Shown: positions 14,004-19,220 of the stretch, piece after piece | Position numbering within the stretch: position 1 is the stretch's first letter | Layout of the letters: each line of letters opens with the position of its first letter | NCBI GenBank assembly: GCA_002292405.1 | Contig: DBBW01000027.1 | Coordinates: 1 to 19,220 of the forward strand | Direction of reading: 5' to 3' | From: Flavobacteriales bacterium UBA974 | Lineage (GTDB): Bacteria; Bacteroidota; Bacteroidia; Flavobacteriales_D; Sanyastnellaceae | Length of the DNA: 19,220 bases | Program-made: the position numbers and the translations under genes | The notes under the pieces: generated by a model | What the model saw: only the letters and a program-made list of their open reading frames with translations | What the model was told of the DNA's origin: nothing | The model's database searches: none

Positions 14004-15719
14004 CTACCCAGTACAAATTGTGCCGAAATAAGTTAAAAATACAAGTAAATCAGGAACACTTATAATTCCATCGTTGTTTAAGTCTGAGGGGCACACATCT
14101 TCTGTAAAGATTGAAATACAAGTTTCAGACGTTCCATCCCAAACAGTACCAATTCCACATAAATTCCACGGATCAGGACATTCATCATTTGTCCCACCGT
14201 CAAGTGATGAGTCCTCTATTATAACTATAGATGTGTCAATTGAAATGCCAGTAAACGCCTCTTCGCTCCCACCTGGCCATTGAACTACTACAGAATCAAT
14301 TTGAGTACTTGCGCCAAGACCGAAGTGAAGGTGGCGGGAGTTTTGGGCTAGATATTTGTCACCACAAAACACAGCATTTATTTCAATACCGCCCGAGTGA
14401 AAAACCTTAACAACTGCACCTATTGCATCGCGATTAACAGTCACTCCCTGGGGCCTAATTTTTAAGTAGTGATTTTCGTTAGGTACTCCTGCTAAAACTA
14501 TCGCATGATTTCCGATTTGATGTGATACGATGTCTGGGAATCCGTCGTTGTTATAGTCGCCAGTAGCTACGGCGAAAGAATATTGATCAATCTCTGGAGT
14601 AGATGAAGAAGCGTTTGTCATAGGGGATGCACCTTGATTAACAAAAAACTGATTTGGTTGATATCCAAAGTCATCAAAAACATCAGGAATCTCTGTATAA
14701 GCTGTCATACCTGATGCGACATAAAGATCGGGCCATGTGTCATTGTTGTGGTCGAACCAGCATGCGCCCCAACACATTTGACTTACTACAAGCCCCTCTT
14801 GAACAGCTATATCGACAAAAACACCAGAATCGTTAAGGTCATTTCTCAGCAATGAGTTACCCTCAAAACCATTCGTAACATATAAATCCATATCGCCGTC
14901 CCTATCATAGTCACCCAAAGAAGAACTCATCGCATAAATACCTAAATTAACGGACCACATATTTGCCATATCTAAAAAGGTCCCATCACCGTTATTTTTA
15001 TAAAATACATTGGGGTAATCAATTCTATCATTAATAACATGTAAATCCAAATGTCCATCTAGGTCAATATCAATGAATGTTGATTGAAAGGATTGAGCGA
15101 AACCATTGCCAACACCAGCAAATGCAGTAACATCCGTAAATGTTCCATCACCATTGTTCTGATATAATTCGTTTGTTTCTGAATCTACATATGTGTGGTA
15201 GTTGCAGATGTACAAATCTAGGAAACCATCATTGTTATAATCTCCGAATGAAGCCCCATAACTTTTTGTGTCATTATTTGTAGAGATGCCTGAAACCTCT
15301 GAAATATCTGTGAATTCCAACCCCCCATCATTCCTCCAAAGTTTATTTGATGCGTTTCTATTCGTAACTAGAAAATCTTGATCACCATCATTATCTATAT
15401 CAGCCCATAAAACCATTTTTGCTTCAGATTGATCATTTGAAATATTTAATATCACCTCTTGAAACCCTGCGATTGTTTCATTATTGTTGCCTAAATAAAA
15501 TCTCAACTGACCTTCATGATGACCAAAAGTTAAATCATCGATGTCATCGCCATTAAAATCTGAAAAACTCACCCCTGTCCCTAAAAATCCGCCGGTGTGG
15601 TCTGTAGCCAATTGCAGATCACTTGACACATTCATTAATTGAGACTTGACATGGATGACAATAGTCGACATGATGCAGAACAAGATAAAAATCCTAATAA
15701 ATTGCATTTGTAGGTTCAT
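14004..15719 (-). CDS. Secreted VCBS/FG-GAP repeat protein with ASPIC/UnbV domain and dockerin-like tail
   Basis: An exported 571 aa protein. Residues 1-26 are a signal peptide (MNLQMQFIRIFILFC ... VKSQ). The body carries seven FG-GAP/VCBS calcium-binding units with the pattern D-x-D/N-x-D-G-x-x-D-[LFI], for example DFNGDDIDDLTFG, DIDNDGDQDFLVT, DYNNDGFLDLYIC, DYDRDGDMDLYVTN and DYNNDGFPDIVS, as expected for a beta-propeller. Residues 416-503 are an ASPIC/UnbV domain (RDAIGAVVKVFHSGG, QNSRHLHFGLGAS, VVVQWPGGSEE). After it come a CGIGTVWDGTSETCI motif and a dockerin-like segment to the C-terminus. The longer frame starts at TTG 15749; the ATG at 15719 gives the proper signal peptide. Such proteins resemble CRTAC1 relatives and are probably surface-bound or secreted; the ligand is unknown. 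Confidence 0.88.
   Translation of the reverse strand: MNLQMQFIRIFILFCIMSTIVIHVKSQLMNVSSDLQLATDHTGGFLGTGVSFSDFNGDDIDDLTFGHHEGQLRFYLGNNNETIAGFQEVILNISNDQSEAKMVLWADIDNDGDQDFLVTNRNASNKLWRNDGGLEFTDISEVSGISTNNDTKSYGASFGDYNNDGFLDLYICNYHTYVDSETNELYQNNGDGTFTDVTAFAGVGNGFAQSFQSTFIDIDLDGHLDLHVINDRIDYPNVFYKNNGDGTFLDMANMWSVNLGIYAMSSSLGDYDRDGDMDLYVTNGFEGNSLLRNDLNDSGVFVDIAVQEGLVVSQMCWGACWFDHNNDTWPDLYVASGMTAYTEIPDVFDDFGYQPNQFFVNQGASPMTNASSSTPEIDQYSFAVATGDYNNDGFPDIVSHQIGNHAIVLAGVPNENHYLKIRPQGVTVNRDAIGAVVKVFHSGGIEINAVFCGDKYLAQNSRHLHFGLGASTQIDSVVVQWPGGSEEAFTGISIDTSIVIIEDSSLDGGTNDECPDPWNLCGIGTVWDGTSETCISIFTEDVCPSDLNNDGIISVPDLLVFLTYFGTICTG
14007..14093 (-). other. Dockerin-like C-terminal tail of the VCBS/UnbV protein
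   Basis: Residues 543-571 contain DLNNDGIISVPDLLVFLTYF followed by GTIC and two further residues. This is a calcium-loop helix unit like half of a type I dockerin, with a terminal cysteine. The same pattern ends the protein encoded at 15854-17026. Confidence 0.7.
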
Positions 15720-15802
15720 ATTGTGAATGCATATTTCATATTGGTTCAATAAAATTATATGTTTACAATGTAGTTTATTATCTTAACTCATGCAACTTAT
15801 TG

Positions 15803-15810
15803 TATCTTTA
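15803..15810 (+). promoter_or_regulatory. Possible -7 box for the blue-copper-like protein gene
   Basis: TATCTTTA matches TAnnTTTG at 7 of 8 positions and lies 43 nt before the ATG at 15854, in the 134 bp AT-rich region between the divergent VCBS and copper-protein genes. No good -33 element accompanies it, and no clear box was found for the VCBS gene on the other strand. Confidence 0.3.
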
Positions 15811-15853
15811 TACTGTTTATTAAAAAAAATAAAACGCTTTAATATTATATAAT

Positions 15854-17026
15854 ATGAACTATTGTAAGAACATTCTGCTTGCCGGATTAATAATTTTATT
15901 ATGCGGCTCAGGTTATTCTCAATGTGTAGCCGATTATGATTTCGGCGATGATGTCACAGGAATTGCGCCCGATCCTTATCAAGGAGAAACATTTGATCCC
16001 GCAATATTAGGTGAGCCATATTTAGATGTTTTACATATGCTAATTCCTGAGTTTGTTTTAGAGGTTGACCCTACACTTCCCTTTTCTCCTACAACCACAC
16101 TTGACTCAGTTCAGCTTATTAGTATGGTAATGGTAGATTTAGACGACCCCTTGTCAATTTACACTCCCGAGGACTTGGGATTAATCATTACCTGTTATAA
16201 CAATGGTGACTCTGGCTACCCTTGTACTTTTTTAGGAAACAATCAATATTGTGCTACTGTAACTGGCACACCTATAATTTCTGGCCATTTTAGGGCTGAT
16301 ATAACAGTTAAAGGGTATGTTCTAGTGTTTGGGTTTCCATTTGGCCAAGAACAATTGTTTGGTTCCCTGATGATTGATATTGGGGTTGAAGGATGTATGG
16401 ATGTAAATGCGCTCAATTATGACCCTGCAGCTGTTATAGATGATGGGTCTTGTGTGTTTGACGTATGCGGTCTTGGTGGAATTGAGGTTTCAGTTATGAG
16501 TTTTTCATATACTAATGCCGACTTAATAGTAAATGTAGGAGACACTGTTTATTGGGTAAACTATGGTGGAACTCATGATGTTAATGGTAACGTTGATTCA
16601 CAAACTGGACTTTCATTTGAAAATCCAGAGGCGTTTGGACTGCCAACTATAGCTGGAAATCCTGACGGTGCTTGTATGGGTTCACACACTTTTACAATTC
16701 CAGGAGTGTATACTTATGATTGTTCGATTGGCTCTCACGCTTTACTAGGTATGGTAGGAACGATCACTGTGGGTGTTGGTGGTTGTATGGACAGCTCTGC
16801 TTCAAACTACAATCCAGATGCAGATTTCGATGATGGAAGTTGTGAATACGCAGTCGCTTGTTTTGGAGATCTAAATAATGACAGCAGTGTAACTGTTGCA
16901 GACTTACTCTTAATCTTGTCAGAATTCGGATGCTTATCTGGTTGTACTACTGATATTAATAATGATGGCCTTACAACTGTAGGTGATTTATTAGAATTAC
17001 TTTCTGTATTCGGTACAGCTTGCTGA
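15854..17026 (+). CDS. Secreted multidomain protein with a cupredoxin-like (blue copper) domain and dockerin-like tail
   Basis: A 390 aa exported protein of mosaic design. Residues 1-23 are a signal peptide ending GYSQ. Residues 24-178 form a beta-rich domain I cannot name, with Cys pairs. Residues 180-200 are a cysteine-paired repeat (GCMDVNALNYDP...DDGSC). Residues 208-308 resemble plastocyanin: His241 in GGTHDVNG, then Cys290, His295 and Met300 in YDCSIGSHALLGMVG, after the typical TFTIPGVYTY strand. These are the four type 1 copper ligands, though Cys-to-His spacing is 5 rather than the usual 3. A second repeat follows (310-332), then two dockerin-like loops (GDLNNDSSVTVADLLLIL and TDINNDGLTTVGDLLELL), ending FGTAC. 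A role in extracellular electron transfer or copper binding is inferred. A strong terminator follows the gene. Confidence 0.85.
   Translation: MNYCKNILLAGLIILLCGSGYSQCVADYDFGDDVTGIAPDPYQGETFDPAILGEPYLDVLHMLIPEFVLEVDPTLPFSPTTTLDSVQLISMVMVDLDDPLSIYTPEDLGLIITCYNNGDSGYPCTFLGNNQYCATVTGTPIISGHFRADITVKGYVLVFGFPFGQEQLFGSLMIDIGVEGCMDVNALNYDPAAVIDDGSCVFDVCGLGGIEVSVMSFSYTNADLIVNVGDTVYWVNYGGTHDVNGNVDSQTGLSFENPEAFGLPTIAGNPDGACMGSHTFTIPGVYTYDCSIGSHALLGMVGTITVGVGGCMDSSASNYNPDADFDDGSCEYAVACFGDLNNDSSVTVADLLLILSEFGCLSGCTTDINNDGLTTVGDLLELLSVFGTAC
16391..16453 (+). repeat. Cysteine-paired repeat unit 1 (GCMD...DDGSC)
   Basis: Encodes residues 180-200 of the copper-like protein, pattern GC-x-D-x2-A-x-NY-x-P-x-A-x3-DDGSC. 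The two cysteines probably form a disulphide outside the cytoplasm. It separates the N-terminal beta domain from the cupredoxin-like domain. Confidence 0.75.
16475..16777 (+). other. Cupredoxin-like domain coding segment
   Basis: Covers residues 208-308. The order of ligands is His241, Cys290, His295, Met300, with strand motifs VNVGDTVYWVN before the first His and a closing strand GMVGTITV. All four type 1 copper ligands are in place; the Cys-His loop is two residues longer than in plastocyanin. Confidence 0.7.
16781..16849 (+). repeat. Cysteine-paired repeat unit 2
   Basis: Encodes GCMDSSASNYNPDADFDDGS, then CEY, residues 310-332 of the copper-like protein. It links the cupredoxin-like domain to the dockerin-like tail and matches unit 1 at most fixed positions. 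Confidence 0.75.
16859..17023 (+). other. Dockerin-like double calcium-loop tail
   Basis: Residues 336-390 hold two D-x-N-N-D-x(3)-T-V-x-DLL units separated by a Cys-flanked linker (CLSGC), ending FGTAC at the last residue. The layout copies a type I dockerin (two F-hand loops), but no cohesin or carbohydrate-active domain is in the window. Confidence 0.7.
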
Positions 17027-17046
17027 TAAAATACATATAATATTTT

Positions 17047-17085
17047 AGCCGGAATGCCAAACTTAGGTGTTCCGGTTTTTTTTTT
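17047..17085 (+). terminator. Strong Rho-independent terminator after the blue-copper-like gene
   Basis: CCGGAATGCC (17049-17058) pairs with GGTGTTCCGG (17066-17075) around the loop AAACTTA: 10 bp with two G-U pairs, extendable outward by AG/TT. A run of ten T residues follows. It ends 29 bp before the next ATG, so the adhesin gene needs a separate promoter or readthrough. Confidence 0.9.
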
Positions 17086-17114
17086 AAGTAAATTGCAGAC
17101 TACAAATAACAGAT

Positions 17115-19220
17115 ATGAAATTAATCTTTAGGCATTTAGTAGTTGTGATTGGAATATTGATTGCTCCTTTTTTTGGGTATAGCCAATGCAATACAACTGT
17201 GAGTTTTGACACATGGCTGTCTGGAGGTCAAAGCACAAGTCAAAATATATTCCTCACAGGTACTCTCACACAAGTACAGTTTAATCTTAACTTCTCCTCT
17301 AGTGGATGGGATTGGCCTGCAGATATGATTGTCGTTATTACGGGAGCAAACGGAAATTGTATGGCAGGTGAGGGATACAATATTAACCCACCTTCAACGT
17401 GTTATGATATTAATTTTCCTGGCAACTGGGCTTCTACAGTCAATGGATTTTATACTTATACAATGTCAGCCGCTGCAGCTGGCATCAGTGGTGATGGCAC
17501 TTGGTTTTTCGATCTTCAAAATGGATATAGTTATTCATCAAATGCCAATTACGACTTAGATATTATTTTATTTGGCGTTTGTGATCAAGGGGATTGTATG
17601 AATCCTTTAGCGTGTAACTATAACCCAGACGCTTCTTTTGAAGACAATTCTTTTTGTGAATTCCCTGTTTTCGGTTATGACTGTGATGGTCAATGTATCG
17701 CAGACATCGATGGGGATGGTATTTGTGATATGTTTGAAATAGATGGTTGCACAGATGAATTTGCTTGTAATTACGAGGATACTGCTACAGATAATGATGG
17801 CTCTTGTGGATATGCAAATCTTAATGAAGATTGTGATGGGAACAGTCTCCTCCCTCACTTTAACAACGCTCCAGACGATATAAATGTTAGCTGTTCAAGC
17901 GTTCCCTCTCCTCCCACTATTTATGCGGGTATATCTTCATACGCATCTACTTTTGAGGAAGAACACAACCCTGATGGAAATTGCTATGCAGCAACTTGGA
18001 ATGTAATTGTAGTTATGGAACAAACCACAATCGAGGGGAGTTGCCCTGGTGATTACACTATTATTCGTCACTGGGTCGGAACTGACTGTATGGATAGACA
18101 AGTTGAACATACCCAAACCATCTCTGTTACAGATACATCACCACCCTCTTTTATCTCTGGAACTGAACCTGTAACCATTTCTTGTCCTATACAACCATTA
18201 TTTACAAATCCTATAGCTTTAGATGCTTGTAGCTCTCCCGTAACATATGAATTCGAAGAAGAGTCTATACTAGAAGGTATTTGTTTTGGCGAATACAGTG
18301 TATATCGACTTGTTACAGCAACAGATGCTTGTGGCAATAGCTCTACAGTTGAACAGGTAATAGAAGTAATTGATGACACAGCACCTGCTTGGACTGATCT
18401 GCTTCCTGAACAGATAATATCTTCAGCTATTAATACTGAAGATTTTGGGATGCCAACTGCTGAAGACTTATGCAGCAACACCCTTGTAGAAGTTACTTCC
18501 GAACTCACGCCTGGTGTATGCCCATTGGCAGTAATCCTAACTCGAACATTTATAGCCTTTGACGGTTGTGGAAATGAGAGTTTACCATTCACGCAAGTGA
18601 TATATGAAGATACTGACCTTTTAACATTTGTAGAATCTACCACTGATGCTCTTTGTTCATATTCTAACGAAGGATCAGTGAACATTGTTACGTCTGGCGC
18701 AGTGCCTCCGTATGATCTCTTTTTCGGATCAAATGATCCAAATTCACTTTACCCTGGTGATTATACTGTTACCGTAAGTGACAACAATCTCTGCTCAACC
18801 ACCCTTGAATTTCAAATCTTCTCCCCTCCCGCTCTTCAACTCTCACTTGAAAGCACTCCTCCAAACTGTACTTCATCAGAATCAGGAATTATCACAGCAT
18901 TTGCTGCTGGAGGTTTAGGTGAATTAAACTATCTCTGGAATGGTATAGACCCACTTGCTGTTTCAGGCGGCGAGTACACAGTCGGCGTTGAAGACGAAAA
19001 TAGTTGCAGTATTTACTCTGATATTTTTGTGGATTATGCTGACATCCCGGTTCAAGGCGAGCTTGAAGGAGTTGTAGATGTTATGGCAGGTGATTCAACT
19101 GTTTATGAATACACATATACAACGGGCAGTTCTTACGAATGGACTTTCCAGGGCGCTACTCCTTTAGTTGTGTCTGACATCTTCGCAATTAGCCTCCTTT
19201 GGGCTACTGAAGGTGAAGGA
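17115..19220 (+). CDS. Large secreted adhesin-like protein with Cys-paired, HYR-like, SprB-like and PKD-like repeats (3' end outside window)
   Basis: The frame is open from the ATG at 17115 to the right edge (702 codons, no stop). Residues 1-24 are a signal peptide ending FGYSQ, and an N-terminal beta domain of about 130 residues follows. Two cysteine-paired repeats (160-183, 211-233) flank a thrombospondin-3-like calcium motif (DIDGDGICDMFEIDGC). From about 253 come HYR-like modules (PDDINVSC; TDTSPPSF; TATDACGNSS; DDTAPAW; AFDGCGNES). From about 506 come two SprB-type repeats, with LYPGDYTVTVSDNNLCSTT and the counterpart GGEYTVGVEDENSCS. A PKD-like module begins near 650 (SSYEWTFQGATPLVV). 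This is the style of gliding or surface adhesins exported by the type IX system in Bacteroidota. Only a start at 17115 gives a signal peptide. The C-terminal sorting domain is unseen. Confidence 0.88.
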   Translation, partial: MKLIFRHLVVVIGILIAPFFGYSQCNTTVSFDTWLSGGQSTSQNIFLTGTLTQVQFNLNFSSSGWDWPADMIVVITGANGNCMAGEGYNINPPSTCYDINFPGNWASTVNGFYTYTMSAAAAGISGDGTWFFDLQNGYSYSSNANYDLDIILFGVCDQGDCMNPLACNYNPDASFEDNSFCEFPVFGYDCDGQCIADIDGDGICDMFEIDGCTDEFACNYEDTATDNDGSCGYANLNEDCDGNSLLPHFNNAPDDINVSCSSVPSPPTIYAGISSYASTFEEEHNPDGNCYAATWNVIVVMEQTTIEGSCPGDYTIIRHWVGTDCMDRQVEHTQTISVTDTSPPSFISGTEPVTISCPIQPLFTNPIALDACSSPVTYEFEEESILEGICFGEYSVYRLVTATDACGNSSTVEQVIEVIDDTAPAWTDLLPEQIISSAINTEDFGMPTAEDLCSNTLVEVTSELTPGVCPLAVILTRTFIAFDGCGNESLPFTQVIYEDTDLLTFVESTTDALCSYSNEGSVNIVTSGAVPPYDLFFGSNDPNSLYPGDYTVTVSDNNLCSTTLEFQIFSPPALQLSLESTPPNCTSSESGIITAFAAGGLGELNYLWNGIDPLAVSGGEYTVGVEDENSCSIYSDIFVDYADIPVQGELEGVVDVMAGDSTVYEYTYTTGSSYEWTFQGATPLVVSDIFAISLLWATEGEG
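17592..17663 (+). repeat. Cysteine-paired repeat unit 3 (variant)
   Basis: Encodes DCMNPLACNYNPDASFEDNS plus FCEF, residues 160-183 of the adhesin-like protein. It differs from the other units by D for G at the first position and by an extra residue before the second cysteine. Confidence 0.7.
17745..17813 (+). repeat. Cysteine-paired repeat unit 4
   Basis: Encodes GCTDEFACNYEDTATDNDGS plus CGY, residues 211-233. It follows directly after the calcium-binding DGDGICD motif, a pairing seen in other Flavobacteriales surface proteins as I recall. Confidence 0.72.

Noticed and set aside
14004..17026. Type IX secretion C-terminal domain on the VCBS or blue-copper-like protein
   Set aside because: No Ig-like tail of about 80 residues with the PNP-type motif is present; both proteins end in the dockerin-like unit.
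17329..18685. Alternative-frame and antisense open frames within the adhesin region
   Set aside because: The + frame from 17115 is continuous to the edge with signal peptide and recognisable domains, so the others are shadows.
1..19220. tRNA or rRNA genes, CRISPR arrays, insertion sequences, phage or defence genes
   Set aside because: I looked for cloverleaf ends, regularly spaced repeats, transposase or integrase motifs and terminal inverted repeats and saw none.

Overview
This 19.2 kb window looks like chromosome from a member of the Bacteroidota, most likely a marine member of the Flavobacteriales. The evidence is a short (289 aa) primary sigma factor without region 1.1, several good matches to the Bacteroidota -7 promoter box TAnnTTTG, and the linked genes rpsO, pnp and rpoD. 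The secreted proteins also fit: they carry VCBS/UnbV, SprB-like, HYR-like and cysteine-paired 'GCxD..A.NY.P.A..DDGSC' repeats. No RNA genes, insertion sequences, CRISPR arrays or phage genes were seen. Coding density is very high and no gene-free stretch exceeds about 200 bases.

Layout. 1-480 (-): 5' part of a lipoprotein gene that runs off the left edge. 661-4296 (-): the information-processing block rpsO > pnp > rpoD, with a terminator after rpoD. 4376-5227 (-): accD. 5329-6114 (+): a SpoU/TrmH-type RNA 2'-O-methyltransferase, overlapping tail to tail by 14 bp with a PlsC-like acyltransferase (6101-7255, -). That gene is divergent, across only 40 bp, from a DEAD-box RNA helicase (7296-8591, +). 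The helicase overlaps tail to tail with a small conserved-looking unknown gene (8556-8846, -). 8933-10102 (+): a two-domain 3-hydroxyacyl-CoA dehydrogenase. It converges with an apparent three-gene operon read on the - strand (13128 to 10109): an S4/RluA-like protein that has lost its catalytic aspartate, a thiolase and an NlpC/P60 peptidase. 13221-13946 (-): a YebC-family protein. 14004-19220: an exported-protein island with a VCBS/UnbV protein (-), a multidomain blue-copper-like protein (+) and the first 702 residues of a very large adhesin-like protein (+, open at the right edge).

How they work together. The left half is housekeeping: RNA decay, transcription and translation, plus the committed step of fatty-acid synthesis and a phospholipid acyltransferase. 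The dehydrogenase and thiolase are successive beta-oxidation-type enzymes placed face to face. The right end encodes cell-surface or secreted proteins. Two of them share a dockerin-like C-terminal tail ending FGT-x-C, and two share cysteine-paired repeats, which suggests a common export or anchoring system.

Most notable observations. (1) Several start codons lie 4-9 nt after a TAnnTTTG-like -7 box, three of them exactly 4 nt, which implies leaderless or near-leaderless mRNAs. (2) The helicase and acyltransferase promoters interlock in 40 bp as an inverted repeat. (3) The RluA-like protein looks catalytically dead. (4) The shared dockerin-like tails may replace the usual type IX secretion tail. 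No wholly unknown multigene system is evident. Several long open frames begin with TTG and run upstream over neighbouring genes or promoters; I chose internal ATG starts for these, as explained in each entry.
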